NCBI GenBank assembly: GCA_035318745.1
Contig: DATHEA010000019.1
Location: forward strand, 1 to 64,000
Source of the DNA: VRUE01 sp035318745
Lineage (GTDB): Bacteria > Actinomycetota > Thermoleophilia > Solirubrobacterales > 70-9
Reading direction: 5' to 3'
Length of the DNA stretch: 64,000 nt
The notes under the pieces: generated by a model
The model's database searches: none
Told to the model about the DNA's origin: nothing
Seen by the model: the letters and a program-made list of their open reading frames with translations, nothing else
Translations under genes and position numbers: made by a program
Shown here: one piece after another, positions 1 to 8,135 of the stretch
Position numbering within the stretch: the first letter of the stretch is position 1
Layout of the letters: the number at the start of each line of letters is the position of its first letter

Positions 1-1143
1 GGTGGCGATCCCTCTCCAGTCGCCCGCGTGGGGAGAGCCCGAGCCGGTGGTGCCGCCGATCGAGTTGTCGTTGATCGAGGTGAAGGTGATCGGCGCGGCG
101 GCGGTGCCGATCGCGTTGAGGGTGCCGCGGACGGATAGGGCTCCTGCGCCCTCTACCTTGAGAATTGCTCCCGGTTCGATGGTAAGCGTGGCACCTTCAT
201 CGACCGACGTGTCGCAGTTCACGAAGTAGACAGCGGCGAAATTCGGCCCGATCGTCGTATCTGCATCAATATCTCCGCAGAGGTCGTGTTCTGGCTCCAC
301 AGAGCTCCAGTCGACGGATTGGGGACTCGGGTCGACTACCCCAGCCGCATTTACTGCACGCGCCTTGAAGTTGTGAGGACCATGCGAAGGACTGCCGATT
401 TCATAAGGAGTGCTGCAAAGGCTGAAAGGCGCGCCGTCAATACTGCACTGGAAAGAGGAGTCGGGCTCGTCTGACGTGAACCCAATTGAGACCGGCCCGG
501 TAGGAATGCGGCCACTAGGGGCGCTGGTGATCGCGGTTTGCGGAGGAGTTGCCTCGACCGTGAAGGAGGCCATCGCTGGCGTTGGGTCGACGCTTGCGCC
601 TTCGACCGCTCTCACCGCGAATTCATAAGAGCCGTCCGCCAGGGATTCGTAATGTGCCGGACTAGCGCACGAAGACCAAGCAGTGCCGCCAAGTTTGCAG
701 TGGAACGAGGCACCGGCTGAACTGGAGTGGAAGGAAATTTCAACATAGGGCTGCGCTATCAGGCCCGAAGGGGCGGAGTCGATCACCGTGTCGGGAACCA
801 CGGGCTGTGCCGGCGTGGGAGCGGGTTCGGGACTTGGAGTAGGCGTCGCAGTTGATGCAGGCGGACTCGGTCCCGTCGACCCGCCCGATTTCCCGGGCTC
901 TTTGGTTCCTCCCAGCTGTGATGCTTCCTTGGCCTTGGCGATGCAGCGCTGGCGCGCCTTGCGGCGGTTTTTGAACTTCCTCTTGCACCTCGCGACTTCT
1001 TCTGACAGATCGGCGCCGGAACCTTTGCCTGAAGGGTGATGCCGAGTTGAGGCTTGCGCGCCAAGCGTCATGGCGGAGATTGCGACCGCCCCGGCTATGG
1101 CAAGTGCGCAAACGGGGGCAACAAGGACGGCCTTGCGAGTCAT
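1..1143 (-). CDS. Secreted Ig-like repeat protein (5' part, runs off window)
   Basis: The reading frame is open from an ATG at 1143 to the window edge (381 codons), so the C-terminus is missing. Residues 1-31 form a signal peptide (MTRKAVLVAPVCALAIAGAV followed by a small-residue stretch). A basic Cys-containing segment (about 40-70) follows, then a Pro/Thr/Ser-rich linker (80-118) and two repeats of about 85 residues with the pattern T-x-I-x-S-x-P-S-G ... F-x-C-x-x-D/G, typical of bacterial Ig-like/Fn3-like extracellular modules. The last 70 residues (DEGATLTIEPGAILKVEG, RGTLNAIGTAAAPITFTS) look like the start of a parallel beta-helix. A cell-surface or secreted protein is likely; the ligand is unknown. 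Codon use is less GC-biased than in the core genes. Confidence 0.8.
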   Translation of the reverse strand, partial: MTRKAVLVAPVCALAIAGAVAISAMTLGAQASTRHHPSGKGSGADLSEEVARCKRKFKNRRKARQRCIAKAKEASQLGGTKEPGKSGGSTGPSPPASTATPTPSPEPAPTPAQPVVPDTVIDSAPSGLIAQPYVEISFHSSSAGASFHCKLGGTAWSSCASPAHYESLADGSYEFAVRAVEGASVDPTPAMASFTVEATPPQTAITSAPSGRIPTGPVSIGFTSDEPDSSFQCSIDGAPFSLCSTPYEIGSPSHGPHNFKARAVNAAGVVDPSPQSVDWSSVEPEHDLCGDIDADTTIGPNFAAVYFVNCDTSVDEGATLTIEPGAILKVEGAGALSVRGTLNAIGTAAAPITFTSINDNSIGGTTGSGSPHAGDWRGIAT

Positions 1144-1268
1144 GGAAAGCGGGTTGACAGGAGGCATCGCAGCTAGCGCTCGAAAATCCAGCGAACCACG
1201 ATCCCTGCCGTTTGAGGTCTCCCCGGCCCTTTCTGAATGTCTTTGTCTGTGCACGCTAGAGCGCGCAT

Positions 1269-1296
1269 ACTGTACCGTGCCAAAATAGAACATCAA
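1269..1296 (-). promoter_or_regulatory. Candidate promoter of the secreted Ig-like protein
   Basis: On the minus strand TTGATG (1296-1291) and TACAGT (1274-1269) are separated by 16 nt, a plausible -35/-10 pair about 125 nt upstream of the ATG at 1143. It lies in an AT-richer patch. No strong Shine-Dalgarno is seen before 1143. This is assignment by consensus only. Confidence 0.3.
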
Positions 1297-1365
1297 GGTT
1301 TCCGAGGGTGCAAAGGGACTATAGGCTCGCGGGAACGGCAGATTGCATGATCTTTGGTCGCTCGA

Positions 1366-1379
1366 AGAGACTCGTCTCT
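1366..1379 (-). terminator. Small hairpin after the AlbA_2 pseudogene
   Basis: AGAGAC-TC-GTCTCT is a perfect 6-bp inverted repeat just downstream (leftward) of the decayed AlbA_2 gene. There is no U-tract. It could end the leftward 4.2-1.4 kb operon. Evidence is weak. Confidence 0.25.
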
Positions 1380-1381
1380 AG

Positions 1382-2812
1382 CTAGGCAAGCGGAACGTCG
1401 TTGGTGGCAGCCCACTCCTCCAGGCGGTCGTTCGGTATTTGCCAGAACCCTTTGACGATGATTCCGTCTGCCTGTACCTCGCGTGGCTCGGCGACACCGA
1501 AGGCCTGAGTTATCCGCTCGCGAGGAGGGCCGTCGTCGAGAGCAAGTCCTGCTTCAAGGCGACAGCTGCGTCAACGGAGACGCTGATCCGAGCGGCTACG
1601 GGTTCATTCGTCGGAGGGGCCTCGTAGGCATGGGCGAACGCCCCAGGCAGCTGCATGTCTCGCCAGCCAAGGCATAGCTGAGGCCCTGAAAGCCGCAGCT
1701 CGGCGATTGCTTCGCCGACGCAGCCTGCGTTCTCGATGGCGTGCGCGGCGAGCAGTTGAAGCATCGCCGCCGTCTGCGCAACCACGAAGTCCGTGGTGAT
1801 GGGTTCATGGTCTTCGCGTCGGTAGGTCGTGGTTGCCGCATACCCGGCGCCGCTCGTATGCAGCTCGACGTGGGCGTAGTGCGCAAGCCCCTCTTCCTGC
1901 TCGCCTCTGGGGCGGGCTATGAATCGGCCGACCCCTACACCGGCGGATGGCTGTCCGGCAACTCGATTGAACAAGAACGACTCACCGAAGTCCCATGCAT
2001 TCGCCGGCCGCCGGAAGCGGTCGAGCCAATCTGCAATCTCTTTCTGTCGCGCCCGATCGACTCGGTCCGATCCGAAGACGCTAGGAACTATCGCTAACTC
2101 GAGCCATGGCGCTTGATCGGGGTCGAGCATGGCCCTCATCGAGCACGTTGCCAAGCCGGGCGACTTGGGCCTCGCCTCTCTGTTCCCTACTCGCGTACTC
2201 AGCCGCCACCTCGGGTTGGCGCATGTAGCGGGTGCGGGCACCATCCCGTCGGGGATAGCGGAGGTCAACCCCGAAAGAAACTGCGTGAGGACGATCTGGG
2301 CTGGGCGGGATGATGATTGCGTAGAAGCCGTTCGAGTCATTGTCAGCGAGTGGAATCCGCTGAATCTCGAATGAGACGTGGGGTGAGATGAGGTCAGCGG
2401 CAATGCTCTTCATGCGCAGCTCCTCGGCCTCGGAGAGCTCGATGGGGTTCAGGTCCGACGCTGCCCCGTCAGCATCGACGACGCCGATCGAGATTAGGCC
2501 GCCACGCTCATTGGCCATCGCCGCGACGTCGGCAGCGAAACTTCGTTTGCCTTTCTCGTTGCCGCCGTAGACCTCGCGCTTGAAGTCGAGGTCAGTTGCC
2601 TCCCGGACACCTCGTGCGACCAACCCCTGGAGCGTCGCATAGTCAAGCTCGTGTAGCCGAGCATCAAGGACGTCGTGGAGTCGTGCTGCCCAGCTCTCCC
2701 TTGAGGACATTGGCGCAAGCGTATGTCGCCATCCAGTCGGGCGTCCATTGGGGTGGGTGACGCTACGACGCCGGTGCCGACTGGTGCGGCCGAATCGGCT
2801 CGAACAATTCAT
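1382..2812 (-). pseudogene. Schlafen/AlbA_2 ATP-binding-domain protein, two frameshifts
   Basis: The N-terminal frame (2812 or 2710 down to about 2135) carries a Schlafen AlbA_2-type domain: EATDLDFKREVYGG, then FAADVAAMANERGGLISIGV, then DLRYPRRDGARTRYM. The C-terminal half typical of these proteins continues in a second frame (MLDPDQAPWLELAIVPS to SFLFNRVAG to TTALLASG, about 2135-1513). After a second shift, TQAFGVAEPREVQADGIIVK and DRLEEWAATNDVPLA run in the third frame to a TAG at 1382. No single frame spans the protein. The ATG at 2812 overlaps the upstream XRE stop (ATGA), but the family-like sequence begins near the ATG at 2710. It is probably an inactive gene; sequencing error cannot be excluded from one read of the DNA. 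Confidence 0.75.
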
Positions 2813-3129
2813 ACATGACCATCCGGTGGATGTTCATCGTTCTCAGCGGTCACCCGATTTGAGTGGCCGTTGAGATCAAACTCTCCCGGCGAGAAGCTGC
2901 CGGGGCGCCAAATCATGCCGTCCAACAACTCGCATGGGGAGACGGATAGACCGCCTGCGACCTTGAGGATCGTGTCGAGCTGGGGTATGCGCGCGCCTCG
3001 CTCCAGCAGGCCGATCTCGGTCCTATGGAGCGAGGCCCGGTATCCGAGCTTTTCCTGGGAGAGCCCAGAGCGCTTGCGGCAGCGACGTAGGTTCTCGGCG
3101 AAGCCGTCGGCTACCTCCTGCTTGAACAT
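2809..3129 (-). CDS. XRE-family helix-turn-helix regulator
   Basis: 106 residues. An HTH_3 domain occupies about 12-68 (RKRSGLSQEKLGYRASLHRT, then EIGLLERGARIPQLDTILKV), followed by a short tail with LLDGMIWRPGSFSPGEFDL. The HTH and the W-x-P-G-x(4)-G-x-F tail are paralogous to the C-terminal part of the regulator at 14701-15267 beside the integrase. It starts 2 nt after the SSB-like stop, and its TGA overlaps the next ATG. It probably controls this operon or an element-borne promoter. Its target is unknown. Confidence 0.85.
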   Translation of the reverse strand: MFKQEVADGFAENLRRCRKRSGLSQEKLGYRASLHRTEIGLLERGARIPQLDTILKVAGGLSVSPCELLDGMIWRPGSFSPGEFDLNGHSNRVTAENDEHPPDGHV

Positions 3130-3131
3130 CG

Positions 3132-3527
3132 TTATTGGGATGGGTAGGACGGCTCTGGACGCGGCCCAGGCTTGACGAGCATGGCGACTATCGCCGCCTG
3201 CTCGTCAATGCGGTCGGGCCGCTGGCTGAGCTGGCCCGCCACAAGCACCGTGGCACCCTCGCGCAGATCCTCGATGTCCCGCCCGCCGACTTTGGCCGGC
3301 ACCTGGACGTCGTAGAACGCATAGGTCCACAGCAGCCGCGGGTCTTCGGGATGAGCCACCGGAAATTTGATCTCCAGAAGGGTCAGCGGCTCGCCTCCCG
3401 GCCCCTTGTCCTTTATGGGGTCGGAGATCAGCGTTCCCGTGACGACCGCGTAGTTGATGCCGGGCGGGGTCGACTTGGGAAAGGGCGCCTGGTCGCCGGG
3501 CTTTTGACCAACGGCTCGCCTCCACAT
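3132..3527 (-). CDS. SSB-like OB-fold protein
   Basis: 131 residues. After about 25 variable residues, NYAVVTGTLISDP, LTLLEIKFPVA, LLWTYAFYDVQVP and LREGATVLVAGQLSQ follow the strand order of single-stranded DNA-binding OB folds (V-x-G-x-L, L-x-F-x-V, W-x-x-x-F-x-D-V, L-x-x-G-x-x-V-x-V-x-G). It lacks the acidic C-terminal tip of housekeeping SSB, ending instead in a Pro-rich tail. It sits between the winged-helix gene (2-nt gap) and the XRE gene. An accessory ssDNA-binding role in an integrated element is inferred from this context. Confidence 0.65.
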   Translation of the reverse strand: MWRRAVGQKPGDQAPFPKSTPPGINYAVVTGTLISDPIKDKGPGGEPLTLLEIKFPVAHPEDPRLLWTYAFYDVQVPAKVGGRDIEDLREGATVLVAGQLSQRPDRIDEQAAIVAMLVKPGPRPEPSYPSQ

Positions 3528-3529
3528 CG

Positions 3530-3757
3530 CTACTTCGCCTCCTTGACGACGTAGGCGCGTGGCCGTTTCTTGGCTTGGCGCACTTTCTTCTCCTTGGCCA
3601 GGCGGGCGAGGCAGTTGGCGACAGCACCCGAGGAGCGTTCAATCCCCTTGCCGATCGCGCTGGCGGTCAGCGGGCCATCCACCTTGTGCTTCTTGAGGTA
3701 GGCGAGGACGAGACCGTCAAGCTCACCGGGGCGAAGGCGCTTCCCGGCGGCGTTCAC
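3530..3757 (-). CDS. Small winged-helix DNA-binding protein
   Basis: 75 residues from a GTG at 3757, whose GTGA overlaps the stop of the upstream gene. The sequence ELDGLVLAYLKKHKVDGPLT, then IGKGIERSSGAVANCLARL, then a basic wing VRQAKKRPRAYVV is a compact wHTH with a basic C-terminus. The longer upstream reading in this frame is only the shadow of the neighbouring gene. It is probably a regulator or accessory DNA-binding protein of the operon. The exact family was not recognised. Confidence 0.65.
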   Translation of the reverse strand: MNAAGKRLRPGELDGLVLAYLKKHKVDGPLTASAIGKGIERSSGAVANCLARLAKEKKVRQAKKRPRAYVVKEAK

Positions 3758-4155
3758 TGGTTGTCTCCCAGGCGGTCGAGCAGGGTGAGGAGGCCGTTGC
3801 AGGTGTCGAGTGCGAGCTGCCAGCACCGCTTGGCTTCTTCCTCGGCTTCCCTTGACTCGCGATGATCCTTTGACTCGCTGAGGCCGCCTTCGGCATCGGA
3901 CTTGATGCGGGTGAGGATTTCGGCCAGGTCCTCGGGCGGCATGGTCAGGTCCACGTCGTCGCGGAACTCCTTGCCCCAGCCGAGATCCTCCATCAGCCTC
4001 AGGTCTTCGCCGAACTCGATTCCCAGCCGCTCGGCGGAGGCGAAGTCTTCCTGTTGGAGGGCGATCCGCAGGTCGCTTATCGCGGTCAGGTGATCGGTGA
4101 CCATCTCGTAGAACACCTGGCGCTGGGCGCCACTGATCGTGACGGTGGTTGGCAT
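3754..4155 (-). CDS. Unknown protein, first gene of the left operon
   Basis: 133 residues with an ATG at 4155. The sequence is acidic and mainly helical (FYEMVTDHLTAISDLRIALQ, DDVDLTMPPEDLAEILTRIK), with a charged linker (about 93-108) and a C-terminal helix (CWQLALDTCNGLLTLLDRL). No signal peptide or membrane segment is present. Its stop overlaps the next gene's GTG. The family was not recognised. Being first in an operon with wHTH, SSB-like, XRE and AlbA_2 genes suggests an element-borne function. Confidence 0.6.
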   Translation of the reverse strand: MPTTVTISGAQRQVFYEMVTDHLTAISDLRIALQQEDFASAERLGIEFGEDLRLMEDLGWGKEFRDDVDLTMPPEDLAEILTRIKSDAEGGLSESKDHRESREAEEEAKRCWQLALDTCNGLLTLLDRLGDNQ

Positions 4156-4384
4156 CTGTGCCCTTTCGCTCAGGGCACCGAAGAGCCGCCATCACGACTC
4201 GCGCGAGTACTTTGGCGAGTAGCGTTCTCTTCGCATCGAAGACATGCTCTTCGGTGCCGGCCCCGGGGCGTTAGCGCGCCGCCGGGGCGCTATTCAGATT
4301 TGCTCGCCGACCGTAGCTCCGCTCGCGCTCGAAAGCGAGTCCGAATCGGCGCGAATCGGCGCCGATCCACAGCAATCGCCGCGA

Positions 4385-4406
4385 TTTCGGGCACTCGTGC
4401 CCGAAA
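4385..4406. repeat. Perfect inverted repeat in the 4156-4480 gap
   Basis: TTTCGGGCAC-TC-GTGCCCGAAA has perfect 10-bp arms and a 2-nt centre. It lies about 75 nt past the 3' end of tRNA-Val and upstream of the left operon. The rest of this 325-nt gap holds no convincing gene. It has a short tandem repeat (cgaatcggcg twice, about 4342-4361) and GC-rich sequence that must contain the promoter for the gene at 4155. The hairpin may terminate the tRNA transcript or be a dyad operator. Confidence 0.5.
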
Positions 4407-4480
4407 CGGAGCGCGCCGCATGGCGGTCACCGCGACCTCTCCCGACCAGGGACCCGTTGATTTGCAGGGGCTTCGCTCGA

Positions 4481-4553
4481 TGGGCGGTACTGGGCTCGAA
4501 CCAGTGACCCCCTCCTTGTAAGGGAGGTGCTCTCCCAACTGAGCTAACCGCCC
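4481..4553 (-). tRNA. tRNA-Val (anticodon TAC)
   Basis: A 73-nt cloverleaf on the minus strand. The 7-bp acceptor GGGCGGT/ACCGCCC has discriminator A, the D-arm starts with GCTCAG, the anticodon arm is CTCCC-TTACAAG-type with anticodon TAC, and the T-loop is GGTTCGAGCC. The 3' CCA is not encoded. Its 3' end faces the accessory operon at 1.4-4.2 kb, the usual geometry for integration at a tRNA. Confidence 0.93.
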
Positions 4554-4622
4554 GGGCTTGGGACCGATCAGGGAGGATAGTCCACCGTCAATCGGGTACC
4601 CGTACGCCAGGAGGTGGCGCCC

Positions 4623-5105
4623 ATGCAGCAGAAGATCGTCCCCAACTTGTGGTTCGACACCGAGGCCGAGGCGGCTGCAGGGTTCTACGTAGGCGTCTTC
4701 GAGAACTCGCGGATCGTCAACGTCACCCACTACACCGAGGCCGGCCCGCGCGATGCGGGGATGGTGATGACCGTGGAGTTCGAGCTCGATGGCCAGCGCT
4801 TCATCGGCATCAACGGCGGACCTGAGTTCAGCTTCGACGAGGCGGTCTCCTTCGCGATCGAATGCGAGACCCAAGGGGAGGTCGACTACTACTGGGAAAA
4901 GCTGTCGGCGGGCGGCGAGGAGGGCCAGTGTGGCTGGTTGAAGGACCGCTACGGCCTCTCCTGGCAGGTCGTACCGACCGGGATGGAAGAGCTCTTCGCC
5001 GATCCCGACAAGGGGCGAGCCGAGCGCGCGATGAAGGCGATGCTCGGAATGCGCAAGCTCGACATCGCCGCGCTGCGCAGCGCCGCCGACGGTGACGCCG
5101 CGTGA
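4623..5105 (+). CDS. VOC-family (PhnB-like) protein
   Basis: 160 residues. The ATG at 4623 is preceded by AGGAGGT (4609-4615) at 7-nt spacing, which favours it over the GTG at 4614. The sequence QQKIVPNLWFDTEAEAAAGF, then DGQRFIGINGGPEFSFDEAV, then CGWLKDRYGLSWQVVPTGM is characteristic of the PhnB/3-demethylubiquinone-9-methyltransferase-like VOC family. Members are metal-binding paired beta-alpha-beta-beta-beta folds, mostly without assigned substrates. The stop overlaps the start of the next gene, so the two are likely co-transcribed. Confidence 0.85.
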   Translation: MQQKIVPNLWFDTEAEAAAGFYVGVFENSRIVNVTHYTEAGPRDAGMVMTVEFELDGQRFIGINGGPEFSFDEAVSFAIECETQGEVDYYWEKLSAGGEEGQCGWLKDRYGLSWQVVPTGMEELFADPDKGRAERAMKAMLGMRKLDIAALRSAADGDAA

Positions 5106-5779
5106 TGCGGATACGTCTGGTTCCCGCCCTCCTCGCGCTCGGCCTGTTACTCGTGCCGGCGTCCGCCGCGGCGCAGGACCGGACGGTCACGGTGAACGGG
5201 TCGGCGACGCAGCAGGTGCCGAACGACACCGCCGGCCTGGGATTTCAGGTAGCCAAGGAACGGGACTCGCGAGCGGCGGCGCTGCGCATCGTCGCGGTTC
5301 GCCTGCGAGCGGTGATCGCGGCGGTGGAGGCCGCTCCGGGAGTCGGCGCGGGTGACGTCACGACCGGGCGGATCTCGATCCGCAAAGTCATCCGCGACAA
5401 GCGGACCGTGTACAAGGCGAGCGAGGGAATCTCGGTGACCCTGCATCAACCGGACCGGGCCGGCGAACTGGTCAGCGCCGCGGTGGCGGCGGGTGCCACC
5501 GGCACCAGCGGCCCGCGTTTCTTCCCCGGCGATCCCGAGCTTGCCTACGAAAGCACTCTGCTCGCCGCCTTCGACCAGGCAAAGGCGAAGGCGGCCGGCC
5601 TCGCGTCCCGGGCCGGGGCGACCCTGGGAACGGCGATCAGTATCGAAGAAGGCTCCGAAGTCATCCCCAATCAACCCCAGGCCAACCAGAAGGGCGCGGC
5701 CGCCGAGCCGGCACCGCCCGTGAAGCCGGGGTCTTCGACGGTGACGGCGACCGTCCACGTCGTCTTCGCTCTCCAGTAG
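5105..5779 (+). CDS. Secreted SIMPL-domain (DUF541) protein
   Basis: 224 residues. Residues 1-23 form a signal peptide (LVPALLALGLLLVPASAAAQ, cleavage after AAA). The mature part matches SIMPL/DUF541 proteins: DRTVTVNGSATQQVPNDTAG, YKASEGISVTLHQPDRAGEL, and a conserved end ATVHVVFALQ. It is an extracytoplasmic protein of poorly defined role; in other bacteria SIMPL proteins are linked to envelope or oxidative stress. The TGATG junction with the VOC gene sets the start; a GTG at 5102 is the alternative. Confidence 0.85.
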   Translation: MRIRLVPALLALGLLLVPASAAAQDRTVTVNGSATQQVPNDTAGLGFQVAKERDSRAAALRIVAVRLRAVIAAVEAAPGVGAGDVTTGRISIRKVIRDKRTVYKASEGISVTLHQPDRAGELVSAAVAAGATGTSGPRFFPGDPELAYESTLLAAFDQAKAKAAGLASRAGATLGTAISIEEGSEVIPNQPQANQKGAAAEPAPPVKPGSSTVTATVHVVFALQ

Positions 5780-5801
5780 CGACGCCTGAAAGAATTGGCA
5801 C

Positions 5802-6134
5802 GTGGACTCGGCGATCCTCTGGCGCGTGGCGGTGGTGCAGGTGGTGGCCGTGGCGGTGCTCTCGGTGCTGCTCGGGCTCGTCTTCTCGCATGGATTCTTC
5901 GAGAGCTGGGGCTGGCTTGTCGGTCCGCTCGCCTGGATGCTCTGTGCCTGGCTGACGGCACGCGTCGTCGGGCTGCCCGAGGCACCCGTTCTGCTCCGGG
6001 CCGTACTGGCGGGGATCCCCAGCCTGCTCTTCGTCCTGATCGGCGCCCACTGGCTCGGCGCTGTCGTGGCGGTGGGGCTTTTTGCGGCGCTCTGCGCACG
6101 GCTTCCCCGGCCGCTGACCGAGCAAGCTCCCTAG
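5802..6134 (+). CDS. Small integral membrane protein
   Basis: 110 residues from a GTG 22 nt after the SIMPL gene. There are about three or four hydrophobic segments (about 8-28, 33-55, 64-84, 84-100) and almost no charged residues between them. No catalytic motif is seen. It is likely the third gene of the 4.6-6.1 kb operon. Function unknown. Confidence 0.65.
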   Translation: MDSAILWRVAVVQVVAVAVLSVLLGLVFSHGFFESWGWLVGPLAWMLCAWLTARVVGLPEAPVLLRAVLAGIPSLLFVLIGAHWLGAVVAVGLFAALCARLPRPLTEQAP

Positions 6135-6188
6135 CTCACGCCCGCGACTGGCCGCGTCCAGCCGCCTCATGCTCCCATCGAGCAAACG

Positions 6189-6216
6189 TGTACGTATCGG
6201 TACATTTACGGGTAAA
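6189..6216. promoter_or_regulatory. Two adjacent dyads upstream of the TetR remnant
   Basis: TGTAC-GTATCG-GTACA (6189-6204) is followed directly by TTTAC-GG-GTAAA (6205-6216). Both are perfect 5-bp inverted repeats about 40 nt before the TetR start, in an AT-richer stretch. They are plausible TetR-type operators. If the regulator is dead they may be relics. Confidence 0.4.
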
Positions 6217-6250
6217 GTTGCGTACCCTGCTGTCTATACCGGAGTGAGCG

Positions 6251-6573
6251 ATGGAGCAAGGCGGAACCAGGCGCGACGCGATCGTCGAAGCGATGATCCG
6301 CGTTGCCGGCAGCAAGGGGTACCTCGCGGTCTCGGTTGCGGATGTCATAACCGAGGCAAACGTCTCGCGGACCACCTTTTACAAGCATTTCAGCGACAAG
6401 CAGGGTGCTTTCTCGCCGCCTATGACCGAGCCATCGAGAAGATCCTCGGAACGGCCGAAGCCGCTTGCGAAGGCGGGCGCCGCTGGCGCGACCGGGCGAG
6501 GGGCGGGCTTACTGCCGTAGTCGAGCTACTCGCCACCGAGCCGGCACTGATGGCACTGCGGCCAAGGCGGTAA
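6251..6573 (+). pseudogene. TetR-family regulator, frameshifted and truncated
   Basis: The N-terminal HTH is intact (AIVEAMIRVAGSKGYLAVSV, ITEANVSRTTFYKHFSDKQ). At about 6405 the frame should continue as CFLAAYDRAIEKILGTAE, but that sequence lies in another frame, consistent with one missing base after DKQ. The second frame stops at 6573 after ELLATEPALMAL, so the usual C-terminal ligand-binding domain (about 100 residues) is also absent. The gene is followed directly by a dispersed repeat. A functional regulator is unlikely. Confidence 0.8.
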
Positions 6574-6583
6574 AAGCGTAGGG

Positions 6584-6656
6584 CCTCGGCTTGAAAGGCT
6601 GAAGGTCAGCGGCTTGAGGAGCGGGATCGCGGCGGTGATGTGACCGGGATGCGACC
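6584..6656. repeat. Dispersed imperfect repeat, copy 1
   Basis: This 73-nt sequence is alignable with 8405-8478. They share a block reading ttgaaagg and a 3' block ggagcgggatc-n-cggcg followed by gatg and ending atgcgacc. Overall identity is roughly 70%. It sits between the broken TetR gene and the stop of the GNAT gene. Confidence 0.5.
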
Positions 6657-7145
6657 CTAAAAGCTGCCCTCAATCTGGAGTTCATAGCGAACGATCTCCT
6701 GATCGCGAACGTACTTGACGTCATCGGTCAGGCTGTAGCCGCGGCCCTCGTATAGCCGTCGGGCCCTTTCGTTGTTCGAGCGCGTCCAGAGGGAGGAGGT
6801 CCTCCAGTCGCGCGCTCGCATCTCCCGGTGTAAGGCGTCCAGCAGTCGGCTGCCGACGCCACGCCCCCAGCATTCCGGATCGACAAACACCATTGAGACG
6901 TGTCCTGTATGGGGGCGGACCGCACCGGCGCCGTGGCACTCGCGGTATGGCTCGGACAACCCCATCGCGACCACGAGTTCACCATCGCAGCCGACCAAGA
7001 GTGACGCATCCGTATCGGCAAGCTTTCCCCTGACCCGGTCGATGCGTGCCTTAGATGGTGGGTTCCCATCCGCCGTCCGTGCCGCGCACCAGACATGGAG
7101 GGCGTCCTTTCGCTGGCCGGACGTTGCGCCGGCAAAGACGGTCAT
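6657..7145 (-). CDS. GNAT-family N-acetyltransferase
   Basis: 162 residues from the ATG at 7145. The GNAT core is clear: SMVFVDPECWGRGVGSRLLD (acetyl-CoA pyrophosphate loop, R/Q-x-x-G-x-G type) with SNNERARRLYEGRGYSLTDD near the C-terminus (motif B, N-x-x-A-x-x-L-Y-E-x-x-G-F/Y). The gene starts 22 nt downstream of the HepT stop, so it is probably in one operon with mntA-hepT. The substrate is unknown. A role in modifying the toxin or its target would be speculation. Confidence 0.85.
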   Translation of the reverse strand: MTVFAGATSGQRKDALHVWCAARTADGNPPSKARIDRVRGKLADTDASLLVGCDGELVVAMGLSEPYRECHGAGAVRPHTGHVSMVFVDPECWGRGVGSRLLDALHREMRARDWRTSSLWTRSNNERARRLYEGRGYSLTDDVKYVRDQEIVRYELQIEGSF

Positions 7146-7167
7146 CGGTCCCGAGATCGGTCCCCGA

Positions 7168-7596
7168 TCAGTTGGATGCGTCTGCCTCAGCCAAGCGCCC
7201 AACAATCGTCGCGAACTCGCGGAGGTCATCGAGGAAAGCCAAGGAGGCAAACACTGCCTTGTCATCGATCTCCATATAGAGATGGACAAGCAAATTGCGC
7301 TGCCTAGCTGCGTTGCCAAGCCGCTCGGCAATCTCGGCTGAGATGACGCCCTTGTCGCCGAGAATCTTGAACACGTCCGAATAACTCGACGGAGGCGGAG
7401 CGGACTGCTCGCTGACGACCTGAGCCGCCAAGTCAATGCAGATCTGAATCGAGAGCTGAAGCAGCCGTTCAGTCGCAAGGCGCTGTTGGGCGTCGGCCAA
7501 GTAAGCCTCCTCCCCGGCACCACGGATCTCCTCCAAGCGCTCGAGCATCGCCTCCAGCCGCTCGAGGCGGTTCTCGACCTGCTCAGCGTCGACCAA
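7168..7596 (-). CDS. hepT: HepT-like HEPN RNase toxin
   Basis: 142 residues from a TTG at 7596, overlapping mntA by 14 nt. The HEPN/DUF86 signature R-x(4)-H-x-Y is present as RNLLVHLY, preceded by LLQLSIQICIDLAAQVV, SYSDVFKILGDKGVI and AERLGNAA. In characterised MntA/HepT (type VII) systems HepT is an RNase or cell-toxic HEPN protein that MntA neutralises by adding AMP residues to the Tyr of this motif. Gene order antitoxin-toxin with overlap matches known pairs. Confidence 0.85.
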   Translation of the reverse strand: MVDAEQVENRLERLEAMLERLEEIRGAGEEAYLADAQQRLATERLLQLSIQICIDLAAQVVSEQSAPPPSSYSDVFKILGDKGVISAEIAERLGNAARQRNLLVHLYMEIDDKAVFASLAFLDDLREFATIVGRLAEADASN

Positions 7597-8044
7597 AGCG
7601 GCCTTCCCCCATCCGCCGGCGCACTCCGCGACCAAGCTCCGCGCGCAACGGCGCGGTGTCGAGGTAGTCGAGAATCGCCCGCGTCTCCAGCCGGACCCGC
7701 TCGTCCTGGTCACGCTCGACGAGGCGCTTACCCTCGCGAATGGCGCGGTGCCGCATCAGCGGAGGGGCGTGGTTCAGCATGACGACATCGATCTCGTCGG
7801 TACCCAAAGCACGACCTGCATCACCGGCAAGACTCAACTGAAGATCGAAGCGACCGCGAGAGTCGAGGTCGGGATCGTGCCAGACCGCAACATCTACGTC
7901 CGACAGCGGGCCAGGATTTCCACGCGCCTGCGATCCGATCAACATTGCCGCAACCACGCCCTCGCGGTTGAGCGCATGGCTGAGCTGCTCCAAGGCGCCC
8001 TCATCGAGCGGCGCCACTCGTGATTTCTCGTCAATGACGACCAT
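7583..8044 (-). CDS. mntA: MntA-like minimal nucleotidyltransferase antitoxin
   Basis: 153 residues. The polymerase-beta-like nucleotidyltransferase motif GSQARGNPGPLSDVDVAVW (G-S-x(10)-D-x-D) supplies the metal-binding acidic pair, and DEIDVVML supplies the third acidic residue. The small size without other domains is typical of MNT antitoxins paired with HEPN toxins. It is the first gene of the mntA-hepT-GNAT operon. Confidence 0.85.
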   Translation of the reverse strand: MVVIDEKSRVAPLDEGALEQLSHALNREGVVAAMLIGSQARGNPGPLSDVDVAVWHDPDLDSRGRFDLQLSLAGDAGRALGTDEIDVVMLNHAPPLMRHRAIREGKRLVERDQDERVRLETRAILDYLDTAPLRAELGRGVRRRMGEGRFGRR

Positions 8045-8135
8045 GACTTACATCGTCCCCGATCAACCGGACTGAGTCCAGCCTGCCCACGCGCGGTTGC
8101 CTTACGGCGTTGAATGGGAATGAGATAGTGGTTCA

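Noticed and set aside
3758..4195. Longer N-terminus for the small winged-helix protein
   Set aside because: The extension overlaps the upstream gene out of frame and is Arg/Pro/Gly-rich. The GTG at 3757 with its GTGA overlap is the better start.
4341..4361. Short tandem repeat as a possible iteron or CRISPR remnant
   Set aside because: Only two 10-bp units with no spacers or further copies. No CRISPR array or cas gene was seen anywhere in the window.
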